Assembly (NCBI GenBank): GCA_031291675.1
Contig: JARLIO010000001.1
Coordinates: forward strand, 62,001-126,000
Reading direction: 5' to 3'
DNA: 64,000 bases
Origin: Azospirillaceae bacterium
GTDB taxonomy: Bacteria > Pseudomonadota > Alphaproteobacteria > Azospirillales > Azospirillaceae
Position numbers and translations under genes: made by a program. Under the pieces are notes generated by a model. It worked only from the letters and a program-made list of their open reading frames with translations, made no database searches and had not been told where the DNA came from. Below, piece by piece: positions 34,999 to 44,093 of this stretch; the first letter of the stretch is position 1; each line of letters opens with the position of its first letter.

Positions 34999-35993
34999 GC
35001 GCCTTCCTGCTTCAGCAGGGCATCGCTGAACTCCAGATCGTCGGCGAGCGACCGGATCGGCCGGATTCCCTGGCCTGACAGCGCTTCATGATACAGCCGC
35101 ACCGCGTCCACCGTCGTGACTTCGGCGGCGATGACGCGGCGCATCAGCCCGACCAGGGTCAACGGATCCTCGGCATAGTTGATCTTGCGGCCGAACAGGG
35201 CGACCCGGGCACCGGCCCGTTCCGCCTGGTGCAGCAGCTCGAAGGTATCGCGCGTCGTGCCTTTGGCACCGCCGAGAATGCCGACGACGAGGCGGGCCGG
35301 ATCGTAGCTGGCGAGTTGTTCCATCGCGGCGCGGCCGTTATAGGCCAGCTTCAGAAACAGCGGATGTTCCGCGGCCAGCACCCCGGCGAGGCAGCGGGTG
35401 ATGCTGTCGGCGATGAACGGGCCGATGTCGTCGCCTTGCAGGCCGATATCGAAGGCCGGATTGAACACTTCCAGGAAATGCCGCAGTTCCAACGCCGCAG
35501 CCTGGGCCCGGAACAGCGAATAGGCTTCGAGCGAGCGCAGATCCAGGGTGAGGTCATTGGAAAAGGTCAGCGAATAGAGACCCAGATTGACCAGGGGATG
35601 CAAGGCCTCAAGGCGGGCGCTGCGAAAGGGCTGTGATGGCTCCTGGCCATAGCGCCCGCCGCGCGGAGCCCAGATATCGCTGGTATCATTGAAACGCGCC
35701 GCCGGCGTCACCGCGCTGTTATCGAACAGCCGGTCCTGCGCCAGGATCTCGATCGAGGACGCGCTGGCCAGCAGAATATCGATCAGGCCGGATTGGGTCA
35801 TCGCGCGCATCGCGCCCAGATAAGCATCGCGCGGAGCGACGGCATCGAGCTGGCTGCCCTTGTCATCGCGGGCCGGGCCCGGGGCCATCAGGCCAAACGC
35901 CATGTCGGCGTCCTTGGCATCGGCGATGATGAAATCCTGGGGGGTGTAGCGCCCCGCACGAATATTGGCGAGTTTCCTATCCAGGCTTTTCAT
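34995..35993 (-). CDS. DhnA-like class I aldolase family protein
   Basis: 332 aa from ATG 35993. TIM-barrel-like; the C-terminal third is typical for DhnA/FbaB-type aldolases (LVVGILGGAKGTTRDTFELL, GARVALFGRKINYAEDPLTL), with LFLKLAYNG in the position of the Schiff-base lysine strand. The N-terminal part (FIIADAKDADMAFGLMAPGP) is less familiar. Translationally coupled to the PfkB kinase. It could also be a DUF-type barrel protein without aldolase activity; the lysine assignment is tentative. Confidence 0.75.
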   Translation of the reverse strand: MKSLDRKLANIRAGRYTPQDFIIADAKDADMAFGLMAPGPARDDKGSQLDAVAPRDAYLGAMRAMTQSGLIDILLASASSIEILAQDRLFDNSAVTPAARFNDTSDIWAPRGGRYGQEPSQPFRSARLEALHPLVNLGLYSLTFSNDLTLDLRSLEAYSLFRAQAAALELRHFLEVFNPAFDIGLQGDDIGPFIADSITRCLAGVLAAEHPLFLKLAYNGRAAMEQLASYDPARLVVGILGGAKGTTRDTFELLHQAERAGARVALFGRKINYAEDPLTLVGLMRRVIAAEVTTVDAVRLYHEALSGQGIRPIRSLADDLEFSDALLKQEGA

Positions 35994-36143
35994 TGTTGTT
36001 CTTTTTTCCGATAAGAGAAGTCGTTCTCGAACGGCCGGGCTCGAAGGCACCGGGAAGAATATTCCACATTTTGGCTAGGCTGGCAACGACGCCCGCGAGC
36101 GGATGGGCGAGCCGGCGGTTGACGCGCGACATGCCGTCGCCGT

Positions 36144-36548
36144 TCATGCCAGCCAGTTTTCGACGTTGAGGCCGCGAATGCGGCGGAACTCACGCTCGTT
36201 GGCGGTAACAAGGGTGGCCCCGAGCGCGGAAGCATGCGCTGCAATGAAGAGGTCATTGTGCCCAATCGTCTGGCCGCCAGCTTCAAGCTCAGCACGGATG
36301 GCGCCGTACGCCGTATCAGTCGGCACGTCGAGCGCCAGCACAGGCATTTCGGCAAGCAGGGCCTCGACCCTTTTGAGAAGGGGTGGCGATCCCTTCCTGG
36401 CGCAACCGTAGCGCAGTTCGGCGGCGACGATGACACTCGTGACGACGATCGCCTCGCCGACCGCCTGCACACGCCGGGCGGCCAAACCACCGGGATTCTT
36501 GATCAGATCGCTGATGATATTGGTGTCGAGCATGTAGCAAACCGTCAA
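36144..36548 (-). CDS. vapC: VapC-like PIN-domain toxin
   Basis: 134 aa. PIN-domain acidic residues are in place: MLDTNIISDLI (first Asp), VIVAAELRYG (Glu), GHNDLFIAAHA (Asp) and TANEREFRRIRGLNVENW at the end. It starts in an ATGA overlap with the antitoxin gene. VapC toxins are Mg2+-dependent RNases acting on tRNA or rRNA loops; activity is blocked by the cognate antitoxin. Confidence 0.92.
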   Translation of the reverse strand: MTVCYMLDTNIISDLIKNPGGLAARRVQAVGEAIVVTSVIVAAELRYGCARKGSPPLLKRVEALLAEMPVLALDVPTDTAYGAIRAELEAGGQTIGHNDLFIAAHASALGATLVTANEREFRRIRGLNVENWLA

Positions 36549-36793
36549 AACACGTCCTCCGGTCTGACGGGTTCGTCTTCAATTTCGGGAATATCGTCAT
36601 CAAGAGGTTGCCAACTGGCCAGGAGCGCCAGCAGGCCCTTCTTGCGCAGGGGCTCGATGATGAGCTTGTCACCGTCGCGGGTGATGATGACCTCCTCGCC
36701 GGGCAACTCGAATTCGACGGGAATTCGAACGGCTTGGTTGCGATTATTCCGAAATAGCCGGGCCTGGCGCGAGGCGGGGTTTGGCGTTGACAT
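36545..36793 (-). CDS. vapB: VapB-like (AbrB-fold) antitoxin
   Basis: 82 aa from ATG 36793. An AbrB/MazE-like DNA-binding N-terminus (ARLFRNNRNQAVRIPVEFEL, then VIITRDGDKLIIEPL) and an acidic C-terminal tail (DDDIPEIEDEPVRPEDVF) that would wrap the toxin. Co-translated with vapC, it appears intact, unlike the mazE remnant at 26155. Antitoxin usually autoregulates the pair. Confidence 0.88.
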   Translation of the reverse strand: MSTPNPASRQARLFRNNRNQAVRIPVEFELPGEEVIITRDGDKLIIEPLRKKGLLALLASWQPLDDDIPEIEDEPVRPEDVF

Positions 36794-36909
36794 CGTGGCA
36801 GACTCCAATGTATATGCCGAAACCATATGCCATTCTCCGCCGTCATTCAAGACGGCGATGACATTTTGCGGACCGGTGCGCCCGTTTCCGGACGCACCGG
36901 TTGCCGCAA

Positions 36910-38445
36910 TCAGAAGGGCAGGGCCGGCAGAACCTGGGTTCCCTCGCGTTGCACCGCGTCCAGCTCCGCCGGGTTATAGCCCAGGGCGTGCAGAATGGTC
37001 GGTGCCACCTGCGTGGTCTGGACCAGCGCCGAAATCGAACGCCGCTTGATCGCCGGATTGCTGACGAACAGCGCGACATTGCGGTCATTCAGCCCGAAGC
37101 CGCCATGTTCGGCGATCTTCTTGCCCCCGGTGTAGACGACACCGGGATTGGTGATAACGATGAAATCCGGGGTGCGGCTGTCGGTCGCCGGATCATTGTA
37201 CGCGGTCGCCAGCGCATTCGGCGTCAGGATCTGCGCCATGCCGACCGCTTTGCCGATCTGTTCCAGATAGGCTTGCGCCGCGGCCAGGTTGGCGCCGCGG
37301 CTTTGCGGCTTCAGCCAGATCAGCGACTCGTCATCGGCGATATGGAAGCCGTAACCCGGGATCTTGGTATAGGGCTCCTCATCCAGCGGCTGGAATGTCG
37401 CCGGGTCGATCGGCGACTGACCGTGTTTGGAGGCCACGACGATCAGGGTGCTGGCCAACAGATTGCGCGCCTGCAACGCCGCCGTCAGCTCGGTGATCGC
37501 GCCGTCGACATAGTCGAGCTGCGCCGCCAGCCCGGGACTGGGCGTGCCCGCCGCGTCGACATAGCCGCCGACCAGGCCATCGGCATCGCCGGGGCCCGCC
37601 TTGGGCAGTTTCTGGCCGACACTGACCGCCTGGAAATTCAGGCCGAACAGCGTCGGGACCGGGGCCTTGCGGCGTCCTGTGCTGTCATGGCCATTGATCT
37701 GGTTGATCACCGCCTTGACCCGGGCCTCATCGAAGTCGCGTTCCGCCTTGAAGCTGCCGGTGGTCTTGACCTTGGTGCCGGGGATCAGCGAATCCTGTTC
37801 CAGGGCAAACAGATCATCCAGGCCCTTTCCCGACGGTCCGGACAGGAATTCATAGGCCGGATGCTTGTCAGACCACGCGGTATAACCGCCATGTTTCTTG
37901 ATGATTTCATAAACATTATTGACGCGCACGAAACTATGTGGATAGACGACGCTGCATTTGCCGTCGACTTTGGCCATTGGCAGCTTCTTGGGGTCGATCT
38001 GGGTCATCGGCTGGCCCGGCGTGCCGCCGGCGTCGAGGCGGGTGTTATCGACATCGATGTCCTCGGCAAACGGGACCTCGGTCCCGGGTTCGCCGTTGCA
38101 CTGCGAATCCGGGGCGAACAGCGCGCGGTCGAAACTGTCGTCGTAGAACACGCCGGTCGAGCGCGGCGTGCCCCCGGTGACCTGGGCCAGCATGCCGGGG
38201 AACGAATCCGACGGTGCGGTCGACAGGGCGTTGGGGTAGGTGATCGCGGTGCTGACCAGCCGGGCCAACCCGCCGGTGGGATGGGCCGTGACGTAATTGG
38301 TCAGGTCCAGGGCGTGGAAACCGTCGATACTGAGCAGAAGAACATGCTTGAAGGGCGCCGCCGTCGCGGCCGTTCCGCCGGCGGCGAGGCACAAGGCAAA
38401 ACCGGCGAGGGCGCTGCTTCTCAGGCATTTTCCAACCATCGACAT
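36910..38445 (-). CDS. Secreted alkaline-phosphatase-fold phosphodiesterase/nucleotide pyrophosphatase
   Basis: 511 aa from ATG 38445, supported by GGAGG 7 nt upstream. Residues 1-30 form a signal peptide (LAGFALCLAAGGTAATAA). Family motifs: VLLLSIDGFHALDL with metal-ligand Asp 41; STAPSDSFPGMLAQVTGG near 76-91 in the position of the TxTFPN nucleophile segment, here with Ser; VASKHGQSPID; YGFHIADDESLIWL; and AEHGGFGLNDRNVALF with late metal-binding His. Acts in the periplasm or outside. Stands alone; convergent neighbours none. The Ser in place of the usual Thr at the nucleophile is worth noting. Confidence 0.88.
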   Translation of the reverse strand: MSMVGKCLRSSALAGFALCLAAGGTAATAAPFKHVLLLSIDGFHALDLTNYVTAHPTGGLARLVSTAITYPNALSTAPSDSFPGMLAQVTGGTPRSTGVFYDDSFDRALFAPDSQCNGEPGTEVPFAEDIDVDNTRLDAGGTPGQPMTQIDPKKLPMAKVDGKCSVVYPHSFVRVNNVYEIIKKHGGYTAWSDKHPAYEFLSGPSGKGLDDLFALEQDSLIPGTKVKTTGSFKAERDFDEARVKAVINQINGHDSTGRRKAPVPTLFGLNFQAVSVGQKLPKAGPGDADGLVGGYVDAAGTPSPGLAAQLDYVDGAITELTAALQARNLLASTLIVVASKHGQSPIDPATFQPLDEEPYTKIPGYGFHIADDESLIWLKPQSRGANLAAAQAYLEQIGKAVGMAQILTPNALATAYNDPATDSRTPDFIVITNPGVVYTGGKKIAEHGGFGLNDRNVALFVSNPAIKRRSISALVQTTQVAPTILHALGYNPAELDAVQREGTQVLPALPF

Positions 38446-39059
38446 CTGAGGTCCTCCGTTTATTTTGGCTCGGGATGCGACATTAGGGCGCGGATCGCGA
38501 AACGACGCTGCCAGAATTGTGACCCTTTGACGAAACCTGCGCCAAACACGGGCGCTTATTGCGCGTTGCCGCACACTATAACCTTTTGGTTGCAAAAAAA
38601 CACCCCGGCAAGTGAAGCGTGGTGGAATTATCGCGGTTTGGTATCATTCGGCAGAGCATGTGAGCGACGCGACGTGACAGGACGCCTGCAACGATGCTGG
38701 CGCCGACCGGCTTGACACCGGCCTCGAAGCCAGCCTCAAAGGCGCGCACCAGGCTGCGCCGGCAATGATCTCTTCATCGGGTACCTTTCCGCTCCGCCGT
38801 GATGGAGGGGGCGAGACCTGCGAAGTTTCATTCGCCGCGGGTCGGCCCCTGGGCCGGTGGGGAACCAGAACCGATTTCGGTTGCGTAGAACCTCTGAAGC
38901 CGCCGACCGCAACACGCGAATGGTTGTGTCATTCACGCGCGAGCGGGACGAACAGGGTGACACAAACTTATTCAAAATTGTACGGAATGTCAGAAAAGAC
39001 TTGTTTCAAGAGTACCTGGAATGATAATGTTTCTCAACGGAGTCGTTTGGGAGAGCGTC
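38446..39059. other. Intergenic region with a fragment of repeat family C
   Basis: About 610 bp, no convincing gene. TGCGAAGTTTCATTC-CCGCGGGTCG-CCCC at 38818-38852 is an inverted partial copy of the family C element seen at 61060-61100 and 58100-58130. The stretch 38940-39040 turns AT-rich and must hold the promoter of the first gene of the four-paralog array. Confidence 0.6.
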
Positions 39060-39758
39060 ATGCCAAACCTTGATGTTACTGACCCTTTCGGTCAGGGCAT
39101 TAACCAACTCACGGATGTCTATGTCGTACGGTCCACCACGATAAAGGGGAACTACCAAGCAATCATTCCCCATGTCGACGTACCATCAGCCTATGGGATC
39201 GGTATCTGGTCAGGAAGTACCGCCGGCAGCCCGAATTCACCGATCACGAGCGTCCCCGTGACCAACACGAAAGGTGAATTCGATCTGACCGCCGACGGTT
39301 ACCATTTCCAGCAGGGCGCCTATACGCTCGGCCTTTACTACAATACAAATGATGGCGAACGTCAACGAATCAAAATCTATGCTGCCGTCGATATTCGAGC
39401 CGGCCAACCCATTCGTCAACAGCTCTCCAAGATACACGTATCAGGCCAGAAGACGGTCAATGGGTCCAGCATTCTTGAGTTCAAGTACACGCGACCAGAG
39501 AGCAATAACCTGCTCATTTTTAATAACGAAATACCCGTTGATCAAATATATTTGCTACCGGAGGTGAGTCTTTCTTCCTTTAACTCAGATAGTTCGAATA
39601 GCGTATTTGTGCCTGCGCAACCCCCATCGGGCACGACCACAATGACGTCGATCTACCCGCTGACTCGCGGCGCTAAATATACCGTTGGGTTCTATGTCTA
39701 TTTGGGCTTTTCGATCTTGATGGCGTATGAAACGTTCGAATGGAACCCCCTTGACTAA
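39060..39758 (+). CDS. Uncharacterised beta-rich protein, paralog 1 of 4
   Basis: 232 aa from ATG 39060 (GGGAG 6 nt upstream; an earlier ATG at 39021 is less likely). No signal peptide, no cysteines of note, rich in Thr/Ser/Tyr and predicted beta strands. Two related halves can be seen: half 1 with YGIGIWSGSTAGSP, then FDLTADGYHFQQGAYTLGLY; half 2 with LEFKYTRPESNNLLIFNN, then SGTTTMTSIYPLTRGAKYTV and ending FEWNP. IRAGQPIRQQ and VSGQ connect them. The same landmarks recur in the next three genes. I recognise no family. More AT-rich than neighbours. Function unknown. Confidence 0.85.
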   Translation: MPNLDVTDPFGQGINQLTDVYVVRSTTIKGNYQAIIPHVDVPSAYGIGIWSGSTAGSPNSPITSVPVTNTKGEFDLTADGYHFQQGAYTLGLYYNTNDGERQRIKIYAAVDIRAGQPIRQQLSKIHVSGQKTVNGSSILEFKYTRPESNNLLIFNNEIPVDQIYLLPEVSLSSFNSDSSNSVFVPAQPPSGTTTMTSIYPLTRGAKYTVGFYVYLGFSILMAYETFEWNPLD

Positions 39759-40052
39759 AGCTCGCGCCCAGGAGTGCACGCCATGTTCCGGATGGGGTGG
39801 GGTCTGGCGGCTTCGCCGTCAGTTCGGCGTGATCATGTCGTCCTCGGACGCTTCGGGCTCGCCGAACCGGCAGCGTGCCACCTCGGGCAACGAGGGATGA
39901 TCCGGAAGGTCGAGAGCGGCCCCAGCCGGTACAGCATGACTTGTCTCCTGCAAGCAAAAAACCACGGCGTCCGCGTCTTCGTCTCCGCGTCAAAAATATG
40001 ATCGGCCAGCCAAGTCGAAAAGCTCACGTCAACCGTCAACAGGGAGATTTTC

Positions 40053-40781
40053 ATGTCGATTACAGCCAACTCCGTCCTGCCTGGACTCTACAGCAGTCAC
40101 TTTCCTGAGATCTATTATCACAATACGGTCACTGTTTCAGGGAAATATAGTTTGGCATTTTGGAACGTGAATGCATCGACCCTGCTCGACGCAAGTAGAA
40201 CGCCGAGAATTGGTGTGTGGCGGGGTGTCGACATTTTTGTCGAACCAATACAATTCACAACTCTGACCGGTCAAGAAGGTGATTTCTCCTTGACAGTAGA
40301 CGGGGCCAATTTCTCGACGGAGACTTATACGATAGGACTCTATATCGCACTCCAAAATAGTGGATATAATTACATTTTTGCGACATCGACGATAAACGCT
40401 GAAAAATTCACCAACCATTTAGTCACAACGGTATCGGTGACAGAACAAGCTACCGACAAAACAGGAAGTTACCTAAATATCCAATACCGTCGGCTACCAA
40501 ACAATGTCATGCTCTCCGGCTACGAGAGCGTGTCTCTGTTCGATGGCGACACCTTGATTTCCTACTACCCGGTACGGCGCTGTGCCAATACGTCAATTCC
40601 AGCCACTCTGGATTTCATGTTGCTTCAAACGACGGAGATGGTGCAAATGAGAACGGACGCCGAGTTGGTTCCGGGGCAGATTTACACGCTGGTCTTCACT
40701 CTGATAGGCGATATTCGTTATACTTCGGCGAACCACACCTTCTATTGGAGCCCCTATAATCTGGAAAGATTGATCGCCTAG
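40053..40781 (+). CDS. Uncharacterised beta-rich protein, paralog 2 of 4
   Basis: 242 aa, GGGAG before the ATG. Shares the array architecture: RIGVWRGVDIFVEP, then FSLTVDGANFSTETYTIGLY; INAEKFTNH linker; LNIQYRRLPNN, SVSLFDGD; and the terminal LVPGQIYTLVF and HTFYWSPYN. The Gly-Thr-Thr motif of the other copies is replaced (TTEMVQM). No signal peptide or membrane segment. Separated from paralog 1 by 294 bp, so probably with its own promoter. Function unknown. Confidence 0.83.
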   Translation: MSITANSVLPGLYSSHFPEIYYHNTVTVSGKYSLAFWNVNASTLLDASRTPRIGVWRGVDIFVEPIQFTTLTGQEGDFSLTVDGANFSTETYTIGLYIALQNSGYNYIFATSTINAEKFTNHLVTTVSVTEQATDKTGSYLNIQYRRLPNNVMLSGYESVSLFDGDTLISYYPVRRCANTSIPATLDFMLLQTTEMVQMRTDAELVPGQIYTLVFTLIGDIRYTSANHTFYWSPYNLERLIA

Positions 40782-40905
40782 CGACCATGACGACGGCGCG
40801 AATTAATCGAAGAACGGCGATCGAGTCTGTCTGAAATCGCAAAATGGCTGTCACGAAAGATAGAGTGGACAACACCGATCATTCTACCGCTTCCTGGAGA
40901 GTGTC

Positions 40906-41586
40906 ATGGCAAATCCTTCAATCTCGACTCCTCTTGGTTTATACGGCACGCAACTCTACGAGATCCACTATAGAGACAATACGACGATTGGGGGTGCTTA
41001 CAGTGTCGCGGACCGGAATGCGAATGCGCAGGACCAATATTATCTGGCCATCTGGCACGGCTCACAGGCTCGCGGCGCGCCTTTCGCGTCGAAGGCGTTG
41101 GCACCAAACGAGAATTCCTTTGTCTGGCCGGTTACGGGGGCAAGCTTCCTGAATGAATTTTACACGATCGCAATTTGCTGGGTATTCGAGAACGTCTATT
41201 ATACGATTGCTACTGTCGATTTCCGTGCGGGCGTGTTCGTCCGTCACGTCGTGCCAATCATATGGGTCGCACGACAAAACGCCGTCGGGGGCGACAGTGG
41301 CCTCACCGTGAGATATCAAAGACCGGAAAATGGTAGTGTGGCGTCCAAGAACGACGGCATCACAGTCTATAGCGGCCTCGATATGACGGCGCCCAATAAA
41401 GCGAACCTGGGATTTCAGCCCGTTCCAGTCGATACACCTTCAGGTACGACGCAGATGACGACGGCGGCTGCATTGACCGCCGGTCAGCCGTATCTCGCCG
41501 TATTCGGCCCGGGTGGCGATCTGAATCCCTGCGCGTATCATGCCTTTTATTGGGATCCCGACGGCGTCGGCAATTACCCGGGATAG
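40906..41586 (+). CDS. Uncharacterised beta-rich protein, paralog 3 of 4
   Basis: 226 aa, GGAGAG before the ATG. Landmarks: YLAIWHGSQARGAP, FVWPVTGASFLNEFYTIAI, FRAGVFVRH, LTVRYQRPENG, ITVYSGLD, SGTTQMTTAAALTAGQPYL and HAFYWDPDG. The N-terminus (ISTPLGLYGTQLYEIHYRDN) is clearly similar to that of paralog 2 (VLPGLYSSHFPEIYYHNT), so 2 and 3 are the closest pair. No export signal. Function unknown. Confidence 0.84.
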   Translation: MANPSISTPLGLYGTQLYEIHYRDNTTIGGAYSVADRNANAQDQYYLAIWHGSQARGAPFASKALAPNENSFVWPVTGASFLNEFYTIAICWVFENVYYTIATVDFRAGVFVRHVVPIIWVARQNAVGGDSGLTVRYQRPENGSVASKNDGITVYSGLDMTAPNKANLGFQPVPVDTPSGTTQMTTAAALTAGQPYLAVFGPGGDLNPCAYHAFYWDPDGVGNYPG

Positions 41587-42070
41587 TCGAGATCCGCTGC
41601 CTGGAGTGTTTCGATCGAAACGCCTCGTACCGACCAAAGTGTCGAGATCGGAACACGAAACGAAAGAACAGCCTGGGGTTATGGCCCAACCGACCCGGTT
41701 TGGTCCGTTGGAGCGGAACACTCGTGTGAGTCAGCAGGCGGCCGAGGGCGCAGCGTGTGGCCACCGATGACCGCAGCGTCCCGCATGTTTGCCGGGATCT
41801 GTCTGTTGTCGGTTGGTCGGTCGGTGGCTCATTGACTGATATCGGCCTGCTCGGCTCTTGCCGGAATTATGCGGCCGCGAACCGTTACGATAAAATGATC
41901 GCAGGATACCGCCGGAAACGACGTGCTGGCCGGGTCATGCCGGCGTATTCGTTGGGAAACGCAGTTCATAGACGAAAAAACGGGTTGACGACATGTATTA
42001 GCATCGTTATACGGGAAATTCAGGCAGGAACCATCCTGAAGCTGGCGAGCGTCTTTTGGAGGAATGAAAC
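41587..42070. other. Intergenic region between paralogs 3 and 4
   Basis: 484 bp without a supportable gene. GC content is mixed. The last 30 bases carry a good ribosome binding site (TTGGAGGAATGAAAC) for the next gene. Short frames here show no family resemblance. Confidence 0.55.
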
Positions 42071-42721
42071 ATGACCGACCGATCACCGGAAAAGGCAACG
42101 CATCAAAACGATATCCTCGAGAACGTCATCATCGTGCAAACGGAGAAGGTGGATGGTGACTATACCGTGTTGAAGCCAGCGAACACCGGCTATATGGGGA
42201 TCTGGAACGGGACCGAGGTCAGTGGCCCGGCACTCGCGTACGTCCCCGCCACCGCCGCCGGCGACAGTTTTGAGTTGGAAGTTGACGGGCACGACATCGA
42301 GAAAGGTGCGTGGGTCGTTGCCTATATCGTCAGGGGAGATGGCGACGTCGAATCGGTCTGCGTGAGCCAGGAGATTCATGCTGGCGTGCTGAAAAAGCAG
42401 AATGTGACTTATCTGGACGTCAAAGGGCAGACCAATTCGAATGGTAAGAGTAGTTTTTCCGTTACGTATACGACGCCCGCGGCAAACACTCCCAATACGA
42501 ACAAGGATAGCTTCTTACTGTACAAGGGGACACAGATCATCAGTCCCGGAGATACGGATCCCTTGTATCAGACGATCGTAAATGACGACACTTCGATGGG
42601 AACCCAAAGAATATCGCTTGAATTCGCCTTGAAACACGGTGACTTGTATATTCTGGAGTATAATCCGACGTCGGACGACTCCGCGATCAGCGGAGCTTGG
42701 GTGTTCACGTGGGCTCCCTGA
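42071..42721 (+). CDS. Uncharacterised beta-rich protein, paralog 4 of 4
   Basis: 216 aa, strong GGAGG 9 nt upstream of the ATG. It is the most divergent copy but keeps the landmarks: YMGIWNGTEVSGP, FELEVDGHDIEKGAWVVAY, IHAGVLKKQNVTYLDVKGQ (compare IRAGQPIRQQ...VSGQ of copy 1), FSVTYTTP, SFLLYKGTQ, MGTQRISLEFALKHGDLYIL and the end WVFTWAP. More acidic than the others. No signal peptide. Function unknown; last gene before a decayed glycan locus. Confidence 0.83.
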   Translation: MTDRSPEKATHQNDILENVIIVQTEKVDGDYTVLKPANTGYMGIWNGTEVSGPALAYVPATAAGDSFELEVDGHDIEKGAWVVAYIVRGDGDVESVCVSQEIHAGVLKKQNVTYLDVKGQTNSNGKSSFSVTYTTPAANTPNTNKDSFLLYKGTQIISPGDTDPLYQTIVNDDTSMGTQRISLEFALKHGDLYILEYNPTSDDSAISGAWVFTWAP

Positions 42722-43179
42722 CCGGCTCCCCATAGAAAACTGTCGATCCTCGGTGTCGGGGTGCCCGAACTTTGGGGGTCTGCGTTGCCCGCGAAGATGG
42801 GCACGCCCGAACCGTTCGAAAGGCGGCAGAGCGGCAGAATTTGACTGGACGACTGGAAATTGCAGGGCGGCGGGGCCGCGGCGCGATTCCCATTGTGGGT
42901 CGCCCGCGGCGGTCGCGCCTGCTCGTGTTCCGATTCTATCGGATGGTGCCCAGAACGGCCTTCAAGGCAACGCGAGCTTGCTCGAACTTTCGAAGAATAT
43001 CGTTGGTTGTTGTCGTTCAAACGAACGGGTTCGGATGATTGTTGTGTTCGGCGAGGTATTGCTAAATTTTACTTCAAGATCGGTGACGCTCTTGAAGACC
43101 CCACACCGAAAACGTCGCGGATGATCTCGGCGAAGAAACGTTCGATCAGATTTAGACAAGATGATGAAGGCGGTATGAA
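42722..43179. other. Intergenic boundary between the paralog array and the decayed glycan locus
   Basis: About 460 bp with no gene I can support. Several overlapping short frames occur on both strands, none with recognisable motifs. The composition shifts from moderately AT-rich back to GC-rich near 43200. Confidence 0.5.
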
Positions 43180-43735
43180 ATGAATATAAAAACGAGGATG
43201 CCGCCCTCACCACCCGCATCGTGCCGCGCGATCTTCCTGGCGGTTATGACAATGCTGACAGGTTTTTCGTCGCCAGCAAGTTGATGGCGTTGATTTTCGC
43301 CGTCTGGACAATCGTTGGATTCTGGGCGAAGCGCGGGGGGCGTGGCCGCGCGATCCTGGTGCTGCTGCTGGCCGCGGTCAGCCTGCCGTCGACCCTGCAA
43401 TATGTCGCTAAGAACAGCTTCCTCAAAACGCCACAAACCTGGAGCCGGGGCGCGATGGCGGCGTTGCCTTCTTGAACCGGGAGGCGCTGCCTGGCGCGAT
43501 CGCTATTTCTTCTATCGCTACATGCCGATGACGCCCTTCGTGGCCGACCGCGAGCAAACATCGAAGATCGATCTGTTCACGCCGAACCTCACCCTGCCCG
43601 CGTCGCATCAGGATGCCGGCGTCGCCGTCATGCGCCAGGCGTCATGGGTCGTCATCGATCGGAATTGGACCGAACCGCAATTCCTGCACGAGGTCTCTCC
43701 GGCGACGGGCGATTTGAGCTGCATCAACGGCGCGA
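43180..43735 (+). pseudogene. Truncated, frameshifted membrane protein (glycan locus remnant)
   Basis: The first frame gives EYKNEDAALTTRIVPRD, then VASKLMALIFAVWTIVGFW and AILVLLLAAVSLPSTLQYV, two membrane segments, up to LKTPQTWSRGAMAAL. The reading then shifts to RYFFYRYMPMTPFVADREQT and VMRQASWVVIDRNWTEPQFL in another frame. The 5' end is missing and at least one frameshift lies near 43465-43490. It looks like the C-terminal part of a multi-pass glycosyltransferase- or oligosaccharide-related protein with a soluble tail; identity uncertain. Confidence 0.65.
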
Positions 43736-44093
43736 CGGCAGTCGCCGCTATGGCACCTGGGTCCTGAACCCTTTCGAAGATCCGACGCAGCGCATGTTCA
43801 AATGTCTGATGGCGGGCCGGATCGTTGCCTATTACGTGCTGGAGCGGCACAGCGCGACATCAATATTCTGGTCGCTGCTGGGGTTTGCCCCGGGCCTTGC
43901 GGGCCAAGGGCTCGGGCACCGGTCCGCCGAAGCTATGCGCCTTCAGCCACCACGAAGGCGCGCAGCAGGTATCAACCAGCATCTCCTCCCTCAATACCCC
44001 GATCTTCGATGTTCTGATGGCGCTGGGTTTTCGCTTTCCGGCCCCGGACATCACCCTGCATTGGTGCCCGTCAGGGACGCTCAGGCCGTTGCC
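43735..44093 (+). pseudogene. WecD-like GNAT acetyltransferase, frameshifted
   Basis: One frame reads RRYGTWVLNPFEDPTQRMFK, CLMAGRIVAYYVLERHS and GFAPGLAGQGLGHRS, the last being the acetyl-CoA-binding turn of GNAT enzymes. A shift near 43900-43930 is needed to continue as HHEGAQQVSTSISSLNTPIF, DVLMALGFRFPAPDITLHW, which is the typical C-terminal GNAT region (ALGF followed by a terminal strand). Next to a WecE-like aminotransferase start this suggests a dTDP-fucosamine acetyltransferase-type gene. Not functional as read. Confidence 0.65.
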
